Assembly (NCBI GenBank): GCA_030620095.1
Contig: JAUTXW010001318.1
Coordinates: 1 to 64,000, forward strand
Reading direction: 5' to 3'
Length of the DNA: 64,000 bases
DNA from: Kuschelorhynchus macadamiae
Taxonomy: Eukaryota; Arthropoda; Insecta; Coleoptera; Curculionidae
Under the pieces are notes generated by a model. It was not told the origin of the DNA, did no database searches, and saw nothing but the letters and a program-made list of their open reading frames with translations. The position numbers and the translations under genes were made by a program. Positions 1 to 12,497 of the stretch are shown one piece after another; within the stretch, counting starts at the first letter, position 1; each line of letters starts with the position of its first letter.

Positions 1-1
1 A

Positions 2-1285
2 TGTCATCCTTGCTTGGCTAAACTACGTATTGCTTTATATGAAGAATTTCAGAGACATCACAATCAAATTATTTCATTAATTTCTGAGGACACTGACTTT
101 CAGGTTCAAGATAAATTTAGAATTTTAGCTGATAAATATTTATATCACATAAAAGGTAAAAAAATGGAATTTACTTGTGCAAATATGGGAAGTGGTAATT
201 GAAATACATCAAATAATGGCTTTTCGCCCAGTGCAAAGCTTCCAAAAATTAATGTGCCAATTTTTGAAGGTAACTTAAAATCTTGGCCAACCTTTTTAGA
301 TTTATATAAACACCTTATTCATGAAAATCAAAACTTGTCAAATATAGAAAAATTTCATTATTTAATAACTTCGCTAAAAAATGAACCTTCTAATTTGGTT
401 AAATCAATTCCTATGACGGCTAATAATTATCAAATTGCATTTGATACTCTACTTAGAAGATATCAAAATAAACGGTTTTTGGCGACCACTTATTTTAATG
501 AAATATACACTGCTCAACATTTGCAAAGGCCCTCCTTTAACGATCTGCGCCATCTACTGGACATATTTTCAGAGAACCTTGCGGCATTAAAAAACTTGAA
601 CTTTGACACGGATTCTTGGGACTTCTTGCTTTTTAACATTTTATTGCAAAAGTTAGATTCTAAAACCAGAACAGATTTTGAGTTAAAGTATAGCACAACC
701 GAAATTCCCCTTTATAAAAATCTTACTGATTTTTTACACAATCAATGTAAGGCCTTAGAGTCTGTGCAATGTATGATGCCGGGTTTCGATTGTAAATCTA
801 AAACAGGTAACAAGAGTGGCCCATCTTTGGATCAACCATGTCAGTCTCCTTCAAAAGGAAAGCAGCGTCATAATTTCTCCAATTACGTTTCTATGGTACC
901 TGTAAATCAACAAAATCATAAATGTATTTTATGCCCTGACGCAACGCATGCCTTGTATAGATGTCAGCTATTTTTATCCAAGAATCCTCATCAGAGGCAT
1001 GCTATAGTAAAACAGCATAAACTATGCGAAAACTGCATTCGTTTTAAACATCCTGTGCGTAACTGCACTTCTTCTTCCAAATGTAGGATTTGCCAATTTC
1101 CGCATCACACCTTACTTCATTTTGAGTCTAATCGGCTAACTGCACCCTCTCAATCATCTCCAGAAGTGCGGACCTCTGGCAGACAGGTATCAGCTTCTTT
1201 TCAGGATGCAGTTTTTCCTTCTGTAGTCCCAGCTGCTGCAGAGGAAAATGTGCTAACCCCACAAGACTCAGTGCAGTCTGCTTAG
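2..1285 (+). pseudogene. BEL/Pao gag region (DUF1759-type) with zinc-knuckle C-terminus
   Basis: Capsid-like part of the polyprotein, which would package the element RNA into particles. The region after base 254 has the tryptophan- and leucine-rich pattern of the DUF1759 gag domain (motif FEGNLKSWPTFLDLY). Cys/His-rich clusters follow near 920-1120 (CILC, CENC, CRICQFPHH), like nucleic-acid-binding knuckles. The frame is open back to the first bases of the window, so the true start is upstream. A TGA at 200-202 and a TAG at 1283-1285 interrupt the frame; sequence on both sides continues in the same register, so these look like point changes. Confidence 0.85.
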
Positions 1286-3980
1286 GCTTTACAATGCAGT
1301 ACTACTTCTTCAAATAAACCATTCACGGTTCTGCTTTCTACTGCAGAAGCAGAAATTAAGGATGTTTGGGGAAACTTTCAGAGAGTTCGTATCCTTTTAG
1401 ATACTGCCAGCATGGCTAATTTTATCTCTCAAAGTTGTGCTAATCGTTTGGGCCTGGAAAGGCAACATTTTTCTGTTCCCATTGAGGGAATAAATAATTT
1501 AATTTCAACCTCCAATAAAGGCATTACTCAATGTTTTCTAAAACCTTGTGATAAAGTTAGTCCGACATTTTCATTTGAAGCCATTATTTTGCCCAAGGTT
1601 TGCTCAGAACAACCAAAGGTAATGGTTAATCCTCAACACTGGTCTCATATAAAGAATTTGAAGTTAGCAGACACAAAATTCCAGACTCCTGGCCCTATTG
1701 ATATTTTAATTGGGGCTGAGCTTGTACCCTTCGTATTAGGTTCTGGAAGAATTTTTGGAAAACCAGGCCAACCTGTGGCCTTAGAGACTATTTTTGGATG
1801 GATTCTACAAGGTCGTACAGAGTATCCGACGTCAAATTTATCTTTAATTAGCTGTCATGCTTCCTTTGAACCACAGGTAGAGACAACCCTTCAAAAGTTT
1901 TGGGAAGTCGAGCAAATTCCGACAGTAAATAACTATTTGTCACCTGAGGATATTAAGTGCGAATCTATATATAAAAGGTCAGTTCAGCGTGACAGTTCCG
2001 GCCGATTTGTAGTTGCACTTCCATTTAAACATGAGAATCCAGATTTTGGGGATACTTACACTCAAGCTTTTAGACGCTTTATTTGCCTAGAATCTCGCCT
2101 CTATAAAAACCCCGTACTTCAGTCGTCTTATTCTGATTTTATCAAGGAATACATTCAAAATGAATATATTTCCGAAGTTTCGACTTCTGACTACTGCTTA
2201 TCTTCAGGATTTTATTTACCACATCACTGTGTTTTGAAGCCGGACAACGTTTCGACTAAACTCAGGGTCGTTTTCGACGCTAGTGCTAAAAGCGACACTG
2301 GCATGAGTCTGAATGATAATTTATCTTCTGGCCCTAAACTTCATCAGGATTTATCTACAATTTTATTACGTTTTCGTACTTTCCCTGTTTTGTTTACGTG
2401 CGACATTAAACAAATGTATTGTCAGATATTAATTACACCTGAGCACAGACATTTTCAAAGATTTCTGTGGCGTTTCTCAAAGACAGAATCAATCAAAGAA
2501 TACACTCTTAACAGAGTAACCTTTGGAGTATCATCAGCTCCATATTTGGCCCTTCGGACATTAAAAGAATTGGCAAATATTGAACAAGATAATCATCCTT
2601 TAGCATCACAAGTCTTACAAGAGTCAGTATATATTGACGATTGTGTTTGTGGCGCAAACTCTATAAATGCGGCTCTTCGTCTCCAAACGGAACTGATAAC
2701 CCTTTTAAAAAAGGGCGCATTTATGTTAAGAAAATGGGTGAGTAACCACCCAGATATTCTATCTTCTGTCCCAAATTCAGATGTTCAGATGCCTTTTTCT
2801 TTCGAAAGCGAAGGTCCTACCTACATCAAGGTTCTGGGTCTCCAGTGGAACCCAAATTCAGATGTATTTTCGTATACATGCACTCCCATTAAGGCAAAGT
2901 GTACAAAAAGAAATGTTCTTTCTCAGGTTGCACGAATTTTCGATCCTTGGGGATTCCTTGCTCCAGTTGTTCTTCTTGCAAAACAAATTTTACAGCAACT
3001 CTGGCTTTCAAAAATAGATTGGGAGGAAAAACCCCCCGACCATATAATTAATATATGGAATCAATTTAAAACAGAATTGCCCTCTATTTCTGAAATAAAA
3101 ATACCCCGATTATTGCACTCTGACCCTATAGCGAGTTTGGAGATTCATGGCTTCTGTGATGCCAGTACTTTGAGCTATGGTTGTGCAATTTATTTTAGAT
3201 TTATTACTTCTAGTAGAACTATAAAAGTAAATCTAGTTTCTGGAAAATCTAGAGTAGCTCCGCTTAAATCTGTCTCTTTACCGTGACTTGAACTATGTTC
3301 TGCTTATCTTCTGGCTGATTTACTCGCTTCTGTTAAGCAATCATATTATAATTATCTTACGTTTAACTCAATTTATGCGTGGTCTGATTCGAAAGTGACC
3401 CTAGCTTGGTTGTCGAGCTCTCCACATCGTTGGAAGACATTCGTTGCCAATAGGGTTTCTCATATACAAGATGTCATTCCTTCATCATGCTGGAGATACG
3501 TACCTACTGGAGAAAATCCAGCTGATTGCGTATCTAGAGGACTTACTCCTCAGAGACTTCTGTTACATGACTTATGGTGGCATGGGCCTCAGTTTTTATA
3601 TCAAAATTCAGATAATTGGCCAGAACAAGACTCTTCTTTAGATGGAAATCTTTCCTATATATCTCAAGAAGAAAAACAAGTTTCCTTACATGCCTCTGTA
3701 AAAACAGATGATAATCCAGTTTTAGCACTACTTTGGAAATTTTCTTCTCTTAGGAAAGTACAGCGAATTACCGCCTATTTATTACGATTTATCAGCGTAA
3801 TTAGGAAAATCCAAAATACGCCCACTTTAGCGTTGGATTATAATTATAATGCTTTACAAGCTATAATTAAATGCGTGCAAAAAGAATGTTTTGTCGCAAT
3901 TTTTCATGCCTGTGACAAAAATTTGCCTCTCCCTAAGCCTTATAGGAAGCTCGCAGTTTTTGTGGCCAATGCAGGAATCC
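1286..3980 (+). pseudogene. BEL/Pao protease, reverse transcriptase and RNase H region
   Basis: Enzymatic part of the polyprotein that copies the RNA into DNA. An aspartic protease (DUF1758 type) begins near 1390 with the motif RILLDTASMANFIS, whose Asp would be catalytic. The RT core covers roughly 2200-2800, with FDASAK near 2274 and the YIDD catalytic box near 2630. An RNase H-like segment (FCDAST) lies near 3150. A TGA at 3284-3286 falls within the RNase H region, and the frame resumes at once. No frameshift is visible. The family assignment rests on domain order and these motifs. Confidence 0.87.
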
Positions 3981-5161
3981 TTAGGGTGGGGGGTAGGCTG
4001 AGAAAATCCTCTCTTTCATTTGATTCAAAACATCCGATTTTATTACCAAAAAATCATAGATTTACTGATTTGGTAATAGAGCAGGTGCATAATGATAATC
4101 TGCATCCGGGTTTAAAAACGGTGCACAACCTGATTGTCCAAAATTTCTGGATAATTTCTCCACGAAATGCTATTTACCGATGCCTTCCTAAATGTATTAA
4201 ATGTTTTCGTGCAAAACCTAAATCTTATACCCCGGTAATGGCGGATCTACCCGCATTTAGAATTTCGCAGTTGAAGGCATTTTCCCAAGTTTGTCTTGAC
4301 TACGCCGGTCCTTTCTTAATCACTATGGGAAAGCACAGGGGTATAAAAACCTCCAAGGCATATATTTGCCTTTTCGTTTGTTGTGCCACTAAAGCACTTC
4401 ATCTAGAGTTGTCTTCCGATTAATCATCTGAGGCCTTTTTAGCCTGTTTACGTAGGTTTATTGCCCGCCGAGGCAGAGTCACAGATATATATTCTGATCA
4501 AGGCACCAATTTTATAGGCGCATACAACCAACTTCAGAAATTTTCGCAAACTGATGATTGTATGAAGCTATCTATTAGATGGCACTTTAATCCTCCCGGT
4601 TCGCCCCATTTTAATGGACTTAGCGAGTCCGCTGTGAAGTCAGTCAAAACCCATATTCATCGTGTGGTAGGTGAGCAAATCATGACATACGAGGAATTTT
4701 ACACTTTGTTGACACAGATTGAGTCCCTCTTAAACTCCCGTCCTTTGTCTCCAATGAGTGAAGATCCCAATGACCTTACCCCTTTAACTCCAGGGCACTT
4801 TTTAACGCTGGAACCTCCTACTAATTTCCCTGAACCAGATGTCTCAAGTACACCTATTAATAGACTAAGCCGTTGGCAAATGTTGACGAAAATGCAATAT
4901 GATTTTTGGAAGCGTTGGAGCGAAGAATATCTTCACACACTTCAACAGCGTTGTAAGTGGACAAAGTCCAGCCCTAACATTAAACCTGATATGTTGGTTC
5001 TCATCAAAAATGAACAGAGGCCTCCGTTGGAATGGTCTCTGGGACGAATACTTCAGGTTCATCCGGGAAAAGACGGGGTAGTTAGAGTGGCTACTTTAAA
5101 AACTCAAAATGGAGTTTTACAGCGTCCAGTTGTAAAGCTCTGTCCATTACCTGGACAATAA
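3981..5161 (+). pseudogene. BEL/Pao integrase and C-terminal DUF5641-like region
   Basis: Integrase part that would insert the cDNA. The H2C2 zinc-binding segment is near 4087-4220 (His from HNDNLHPG, Cys pair CIKC). The DDE core follows: DYAGPF near 4300, SDQGTNF near 4493 and the Glu in GLSESAVK near 4620. The tail, rich in W, P and V (RWQML, WSLGRILQVHPGKDG, RPVVKLCPLPGQ), matches the DUF5641 region typical of BEL/Pao integrases. A TAA at 4421-4423 breaks the core between the first and second Asp. The polyprotein ends at 5161, close to the polypurine tract. Confidence 0.87.
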
Positions 5162-5205
5162 TTTTTTTCTTTTTTTTTTTTCGCGTTAGAAAAAACTAAC
5201 GTGTT

Positions 5206-5220
5206 TTTTGGTGGGGGGAA
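5206..5220 (+). other. Polypurine tract of the BEL/Pao element
   Basis: The run GGTGGGGGGAA sits directly before the TG that opens the LTR, in the position expected for the plus-strand primer of reverse transcription. Confidence 0.7.
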
Positions 5221-5780
5221 TGTTGGAAACGCACTAGTGTTTTATAGTTCAAAATATATTTTAATTTTATTTTTGGTATTATTACTCGTTAACGTCTAAT
5301 CAGACTATATGATTTATTATTATTTTGTTACTATTTATATAATATTTAAATATACGCGCGCGAATACGCACATTTTTTGAAGGGCAAAAAACTCCCGGCC
5401 GGTATGCATCGAAGAGCATACGGGACAAGTCGAGCACACTCGATTTTAAGACGTCAAGCAATCGACATAGTATCGAGACACGTGAAAGTTACACAAATCT
5501 TTCATCACATTTTTACTTATTTTGAGTGAAGTGATATTTAGCCTAGAACATTAATCCAGACCATCCAGAGGCCACGAATCTAGGATGATCCGAAGACCAA
5601 TAGAATAGAGAGCTCTCTTGAAGCGATTTCACGTCGAAATACTGGTGAGTGCTTTTCATTTTATGTGCGTCGACGTCTGCGATTAATTGGTAATTTTCAC
5701 TCAAATTTTTATGAATTTTCACTTTCCTATGGAAATCATATGGTCCTTCGGCAATTAACAGCCCTACGGCTCCAATTATA
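5221..5780 (+). repeat. 3' LTR of the BEL/Pao element (right edge uncertain)
   Basis: It starts with TGTTGGAAACGC right after the polypurine tract. The sequence is non-coding and includes a CG-rich patch at 5355-5480. The partner LTR is outside the window, so the right end cannot be set by comparison; an end anywhere from about 5650 to 5880 is possible. Confidence 0.55.
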
Positions 5781-6733
5781 ATGTGTTATATTATTATATC
5801 ATGTTGGTCAAACAGTAATCAAGTTGAAAAATAAAAATATTATGTAAATTGATATTCGGATCACTTTATTTTTTACAGGTAACTGGGAAATGTATCTATT
5901 TTCATCTAAAATACCATAGTGCAAAATATCAAACCTAGGATAATAGCGTAAAACCTGCCAGTTCTATAAGCTGCTTTTAAAAAAGTGCCAACACGATGAC
6001 TATGCCGGAAGTCTTACTTGACCTAGATCCTAGTATTTTTAAACCTGCTTTCCTATTTCCAACATTTTATTTTCTTAGTAATAGGCGTTTTAGAATTACG
6101 TTTCTGGTAGGTTTTACAGATGCTATTTGCGAATTAGTTGTGAGTAGTCGAGCATCCGATTTTATTAGACGTTACGAAATAAGACGTAGAGAAGAAGAAT
6201 TTTATACGTTCGAAAGTGGTTATATATTCAACGTCAGCGTGAGGTCTGATATACACTTATTAAAAAGTGATAACTAAGAAGTTTAAACACAAATAATTGT
6301 TTTGGGCAAAAATACATATTTCAAAAATACAACCAACAAGCAAATGTGCAGAATTATAATTGTTAATCCAGCAAGTTCATTATACGAGTCGTAATTTTCT
6401 TCTAAATATGCGGTTTTGAAATTAGGGCACCTTTAATTAGTGAGAAGATTCACGTTTTGGAATTTGAAATATCATATATCAAAAAATGCCAAACCTAACT
6501 GAGCTCTTTAGTTTTAATTTTTTATTTCAGTACATTTGAACTAGATTTAATATTTTTACAATCGTATCGAAAATTACGTTAAAATGGCCATTTTAATTTT
6601 GAAATTACAAAATAAATAAAATAAATACTAAAAAAAGTTATTACGTATGAAAAATTAGATATATGAGTTGCAATACTAACATGTAAAATATGAATGTTTG
6701 ACCAAAGTTAATTTAATAATAAATTTTGTTTGT
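5781..6733. other. Inter-element spacer with one unrecognised ORF
   Basis: AT-rich sequence. The only open frame of note is 5996-6277 (+, 93 codons), which has a Phe-rich first half and a basic stretch (IRRYEIRRREEEF). I do not recognise it, and the length is within chance for this composition. No repeat structure was seen. Confidence 0.3.
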
Positions 6734-8160
6734 TTAGGATATCTTTTTTATATTTTTGTTTAAATGTATTAACGTTAAAGTCGAATAGGCTTTTTGAAAT
6801 GTTCGCCGAGATTTCGCGGTACAATCGGTATCCAAAACAATACCAAGATTTTTCGGATAGTCAATTACTGATATTCTGTTTCCATCAATATTAATATAAT
6901 TTTGTAATGCAATCATTTTATTTTTATCGCCAAAAAAAGTAGATGAGACTTAATAGGGTTTAACTTAAGGTGATGATCTTGGCAAAGCTGGTTTACCACA
7001 CTTAGGTCTTGATTAATAAGTTTTTCAGTTTTTAGTTGATCATCCGAATTAAAACAAAAATAAATTTTATTGAACTTTACAATTTTTTACAGATAGAAGA
7101 GTGTCAGCGTATAGACAAAAAAAAAGTTAAAGGACTCAGAATCGAGCCCTATGGTAACCCTGATTATATTTGCAAATGATCAGAAAATTTGCCGTTGGAA
7201 AATACTCTTTTAAAACGACCCGATAAAAAGATGAAATTAGGAAACACGAAGACTCATCAAAACCACAATATCTCAATTTAGATATAACGATCTGGTGGTT
7301 AAGTGCATCAAATGCCTTAGAAAAGTCTAACAAGACCAGAGGAGCAATACGTTTTTTATCCGATGCCCGCAAAGCGTCATCAATAAAACTTGTTAAAGCA
7401 ACTGCCTGAAGTCATCTCGGAAATTACACTGATAATCTGCAAGAATTCCATTAGATGTGCAATATGTAAACATCTGATTATGTAAAACCTTCGCAAGAAT
7501 TTTCGAGAAAGGGGGTAAATAACTTGGACTTGGAAAATAATGTGACTGAATACAGCCGGTAATGACGTGAGCTATGTACTTGCCAATAACTGCAGTGTTA
7601 TATCATTAATGTAGTAATTACATCCTGACCACAACCATTTGTTTTATTATTATTTAATATTTTATATTAATTTCTGAAATCGAGGAATTTAAGTTGTTTT
7701 TAAATGAATTATTGCTATAAAAATTAATTTTATTTGTACAATCAGAGACATCTTGAACATAGGTACGAAATAAATTATTTATTTTGTTGGTATCATTTAA
7801 ATTATTTGGGACAGACATGTTTTTTGTTGGACATATTTAGGTTTTTTAAAACTGACCGAGTTTTTCGGGGATTTAAGTCCACTTGCAGCGAATCTATATA
7901 AGCTTTTTTTTTCTCTTCTAACCATAGATAAAGTAAAAGTACGTAAGAATTTGTAATGATTGCAATCATTAATATTGTTTGTTCTTTTAAACTTTTGATC
8001 AGCCGAATCTCTTGTTTCATAAATGCTTTTAGATTTGTAGTTAGCCAAGGGACTAACTCTAGGGTCACTCTAGCTTCACGAATTGGCGCGTGTTTGTTAA
8101 ACAAGTAGACAATGATTAATCGTTTCATATATAAATAAAAATATATAAGAAACTTCAAAT
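6734..8160 (-). pseudogene. LINE (non-LTR) reverse transcriptase remnant, LINE-A
   Basis: Decayed ORF2 of a Jockey/CR1-like LINE, read right to left. Near 8100-8060 is the linker between endonuclease and RT (NKHAPIR, RVT, PWLTTNLKAFMKQ). Near 7330-7290 is the RT block LLDFSKAFDALNH. Near 6860-6800 is the C-terminal RT block (YPKNLGIVLD). Two frames are needed in 7797-8158 alone, and the FADD-box region is too damaged to read. The endonuclease is absent to the right, consistent with 5' truncation, which is common for LINEs. It is related to, but clearly different from, the LINE at 46-62 kb. Confidence 0.8.
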
Positions 8161-8304
8161 GGAACCCTCGAAAAGGTTTTGTGTATGCAACCAGTTTATC
8201 GTATTTTTGTTACTTCCGCAACGATCCACAGTCGCCGCTAGTTACGCTTATGTGCGAGTTGACATTTGACTCCAAACGGCTAGTTTAGATCGTAAACGTA
8301 AACA

Positions 8305-9124
8305 GTGCCAACAGTAGTTTTTGAATTTAAATTGGGTGTATGTGATTGTTATTTTGTTGACACAAATTTTGGTAATGTGAAAGAAATCTATAAATCTCAC
8401 AGGGTATGTGATCTACATTTTTCTGAATATAATCGCACGCCAGAAATGAAAAGAGGTTTAAGAACAACCTCTTTTCCAACAGAAAGTTTAGCTCATTTAT
8501 TTCGTACTGGTAAGTTCATTCGTTTATATAAAAAATCTATCTATTTATATAAAGCAAAAATGTCTAAATACGAATACAATTTGATTAAACGCGTTATTAA
8601 AACAAAAAGGTATTTTGAAAATCAAAGAAGCCAAGAACCGAATTTTCATGGTTCTAGTCTTGTTTTTCATATAGAAGACAGAGAGTTTTCAAGAATTAGT
8701 TTTGTCATTTATATAGGATATCAAAACTTAATCCTTTTAGTGAATTATACTGATTTAGAGGGCTTGAGGTTTTCAATATGAACTCATGTTTATAGGCTTG
8801 CCGTATGGAACATATCAAATCAAACAATAACAGTACATGTAAATTATTTTTAGAAACTGATGTACCTAGTCCAACAAGCAACAAACCCAGTAGAAAAAGG
8901 AAAAACCACAACTAGAATGTAGTGTTACCCGAGGAAATAAGAGGTGTTGAAGGAGGTAGGTATTACCTAAGAGTTAATAAAAAAAAAACAAGTACTTCTG
9001 AGTGATGTGCGTAAAACTGTAAACAACTAAATAATTTTACTAACACTGGTCTTTAATATTCATTTAGATACACCAGCTAGCCCAAAACTGGGAACTTCTA
9101 GAGACCTGTTTACCCTCAAAGGAT
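8305..9124 (+). pseudogene. THAP-domain gene remnant, three exons
   Basis: The first exon (to 8509) holds the second half of a THAP zinc finger: the C-x2-H pair in RVCDLHF, then a basic stretch and TTSFPT, matching the AVPTF-like box that closes THAP domains. A GTAAGT donor at 8510 and a TTTTTAG acceptor ending at 8853 join it to exon 2 (8854-8955: TDVPSPTSNKPSRKRKNHN, a likely nuclear signal). A GTAGGT donor at 8956 and an acceptor ending at 9067 lead to exon 3 (9068-9124), closed by GTAAGA. All three junctions are phase 1. Exon 2 has an in-frame TAG at 8913-8915 and stays open after it. The first zinc-binding Cys pair is not visible. It could be a host THAP gene or a P-element-type transposase. 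Confidence 0.55.
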
Positions 9125-10418
9125 GTAAGAACCTTTTTTTCCGATAGTCATTGTTTTTAAATATAGCGTTTATTTGACACAATTCAATGCAATTCATGCA
9201 TTACATTTAGGCTACATCCCACATAATTAAAAATATTTTTTTTTAGGATTATTGGACATCGCAAAAGAAAGTATATTTATTTTTATATACTACAAAGGTT
9301 TTTTAAAATGGAATATAAAGGGTGAGCCAGAAGCTCTTGAGAATGATAAATGATTTCTTCTTGCCTTAACTCTTTGCTTAATAGGAAAATTACATATATC
9401 ATGCGGATGCAATAAAGTGTAACTTAAGAATTTTTTGACTGTGTGTTGAGTTGGTTCGGTTAACAATAAGTCGGTCCTGGTCTTTTCTAGATCAAAATAC
9501 TATATTTAATGCAACAGAATTTCTTTTAAACAATCCTCTTTTGGGTATGTCAGATACATTTACGTTAGCTTTTGCATTTCCGGAAAATATTAAAAATAAC
9601 CTGTTAGCAAATACATCTTATTATATGTTTATGTGTTGTATGTTTTCAGATATATCCGAGATATATATTATGAACAGCAGTAGTCGCAAAACAGAGCTTT
9701 GGGGCACTCTACTCAATACATTATAGCTCTCTGACAGACATCTATTGATTCGGACTTGGAAGCTCCTTCTCTGTAGAAAGTCTAAAATCCATCCAGTAGG
9801 CTGTATTATTATAAATATTGTTATATTTTCTTGTTTATTGAAAATTACATCTGTAATTATATAGAGCTCATAACCATAAAAGATTTAGCAAGGCTTAATT
9901 CAAAGAAAAGTTACGCAATTTTGTTCTTAATTACTTTACATTTCTCAAAATTAACCATCATGTATTTGCGCATTATAATTAATAGATATAGATAATAGAG
10001 TTAAAACAAAACAAAGCTGAGACATGTTAATGTCATTTATTTATAACATTTCTTTCTTTTGTTCTTTTTTTGTGTGCAAATATTAGATTTTATAGTTTGT
10101 ATCTTGTACCATTTGTAGTTCATTCTGTAAGTACGTATTTGCAAATAAATAAATTTTAGTTTTGTTCAACAGTTTTATCTATCTGTAATTAAAATTTTAC
10201 AAGATCTAGGTGTAGAAATAATAATAATAGTGATAGATATGTTAATATACAATGTTATATAAAAAACAAACATATGGTGCACAAGGCATTTTTTTATAAT
10301 GTATTGACTTATATTTAAAGTTAAAAATAGATAATCCCTAGAGCATTTATTTTATCAGATAACATTTTAACACTACTTATATAGTAGGTGATGTTTTTTA
10401 TTTGCAGTGATAAATTTG
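9125..10418. other. AT-rich spacer
   Basis: I see no recognisable gene or repeat. One open frame (9451-9726, +, 91 codons) has no family signature and is probably chance. Confidence 0.5.
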
Positions 10419-11001
10419 GTGGACCTAAAAGAAAAACGGCCTTCGTTTATGTATTACCCTGTATTTTTGTGGTGAATTATCTTATTGCCAAATGATAATT
10501 AATACAGGGTCAGTAAAAAGGACGAAACTTAGGAAAGATATAAATATATTTTTTTTAATTCGAATGTTTTCTGTTTATAGATGCGCATTTTAAAATAAAA
10601 ACAAATTTTGAAAATTATACCATAATTTTTTGATTATATGGTTTAAACCTTAATTAGTTTTTTGAATTTAGGAATAAGTCAGGATACAGCATCAAGTTGA
10701 GACGAAAATACTGTATATGACTATTTCTTTTTCCCTAGGAATTTTGTGCCTTATCTCGTAAATTAAAAAACCGGTGTTTAAACCATATTTTTAAAGAATT
10801 GTCCCATTTTTAAAAAATAGATTTCATTTTATAGGTCACATTTGAATACAGAAAACGTTCAATTTCAGTTCAAAAAATATCTGTATATATTTCCCAGGTT
10901 TGGTCCTTTTTATTTGTCATATATGGTCAGAAAAGTGCTAATAAATTAATACACTACAAAGGGTGATATATAAATGAAGGCAGTTTTTTCTTTAGGTCCA
11001 T
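10419..11001. repeat. Outer inverted repeat pair, arms about 45 bp
   Basis: The left arm 10419-10462 (GGACCTAAAAGAAAAACGGC, ending ACCCTGTA) is matched in inverse by 10955-11001 (TACAAAGGGTG, ending TTCTTTAGGTCCAT). The arms enclose a second inverted repeat element, so an old palindromic element appears to have been invaded by another. Confidence 0.55.
10505..10921. mobile_element. MITE-like inverted repeat element, about 417 bp
   Basis: The left end CAGGGTCAGTAAAAAGGAC, preceded by TA, is matched in inverse by the right end GGTCCTTTTTATTTGTCAT. The similarity extends some 100 bp inward on both sides (CGAATGTTTTCTGTTTATAG against the inverse of CTGTATTCAAATG). No coding capacity. It looks like a non-autonomous DNA transposon. 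Confidence 0.6.
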
Positions 11002-12497
11002 TAATTCTAAAAATTATTTGAATTGGGCGAGCGCATTTAGTTTTAACCAACTCGCGATAGATGGCGCCATCGCTGCCTTCGGATTGTACAGTTTACTGTA
11101 GAAAAAAAGTTAGGCATCTCATAATTTTGCAACGACCCGAGGTATGGCGCTGCAACCTTTACAACAACTCGAAGCACGTCAGTTTCCATTATATTGTGAG
11201 TGTTATGTGAATCGGTTGAGGTTAAGAATTTTAGTGTCAATGTTATTTTCATATAATATATCGCTCCAAGGTAGATTATGTAAATCTTGCTGAAATGGAT
11301 TATTACTGAAATTCCCAAAACATCGATAGGAAATTATCCTTTGCTGTGTGAACTTATCTTCCAGATTTAAAGCGCAATATACCAGTTTATGATAGGAAAT
11401 CAAATCAGCTGAAATAACACCCGATTCATTCACCAAAGTAACATCGCTAAGGAAGATCGCATTCAAGAGAGTAGATGAGCCTAAGTAACTCTTATCGATT
11501 CACTCACTAACCCATGAAATTCGTATGTGGCGGTCTGTAAAATACAATGAAAGCATATTTTTTATTTCCAATTCTAATTTTTAAACTAATAAACTCGAAA
11601 GACTTTCCTCATAATTCGCCACTTTCAACATTGGTTTAACTATAAAAGATAGAATTGTTAAATACAAAACTACAATTGTAGTTTATTGAATATTGATATA
11701 TGTTATGTATATAGGATGACTCAAAAATGTGTAACAGACTCACCATGTATTTTTTAAAAGGAACAGATTTCGCGGTATAGACCATCATCAGAGAAGTCGA
11801 CGTTTTTTTTATATTATTATTATTACCTGTCCGATTTTTTTTAAACATTTTTGCACTTTTTTCAAAAACAAAATAAACGAACCAAGTTATACGGGATCAA
11901 ATGCGACCCAACCACGCTCAAAAAAATAAATTCTTTTTAAAAAATATTTTTGCTTTATTTACGGTGTATATTTTACATTTTTAATATATGTATAATATAT
12001 TTTTTTTTTACTTTGTGCTTATTTTGTCGTAAGTCATTAAATTACAAAGATATAAACTTTTTTACTTAAAAAAATCAATATACTAGAATAAGTTTCAAAT
12101 AAAAAAGTTTCGCGTTTTAGCGAAAACGCGATATAAAAAAATTCGTACAACATTGTTTTCCAATAAACCGAATTCTAAAAATTTGGTGCAGTCTCGCGGG
12201 ATGATCAAAAAAGTTATGACTTTAAATTTTTGGGAGATCAAACAAGGAAAATGGATATTATGGGCGAATTCGAAAAATAATATTTTAAAAGACAAAACTG
12301 ATCAAAGTCAAATTTTTTGCTTATTTCTCGTAATCAGAGTTATTAATCGCTGATCTCGGTTATTTGTGTGGTGAAAAAAAAATGTTTTCCAAAAAAATAC
12401 CTTCTAGAGGGAATCAGAGATCCATTCTCTACTAGCTCACCTCGTTGAGGACCTGTGAAATTGAAAGCTCTCAAATTTTGACACATTCAAAATAATA
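11002..12497. other. Spacer with one short perfect hairpin
   Basis: No gene seen. At 12111-12130 an 8-bp perfect stem (CGCGTTTT / AAAACGCG) with a 4-base loop stands out as GC-containing in AT-rich DNA. Short open frames on both strands show no family pattern. Confidence 0.45.

Larger units (their letters stand above)
1..5780 (+). mobile_element. BEL/Pao LTR retrotransposon, 5' end outside window
   Basis: The window opens inside the gag of a BEL/Pao-type element and runs through protease, reverse transcriptase, RNase H and integrase to a polypurine tract and a 3' LTR. One frame (frame 2) runs from base 2 to 5161, about 1,720 codons, broken only by stops at 200-202, 1283-1285, 3284-3286 and 4421-4423; I found no frameshift. 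The 5' LTR and the start of gag lie before the window. The order gag, protease, RT, RNase H, integrase in one frame is the usual BEL/Pao arrangement. The four stops make it a non-autonomous relic. Confidence 0.9.
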
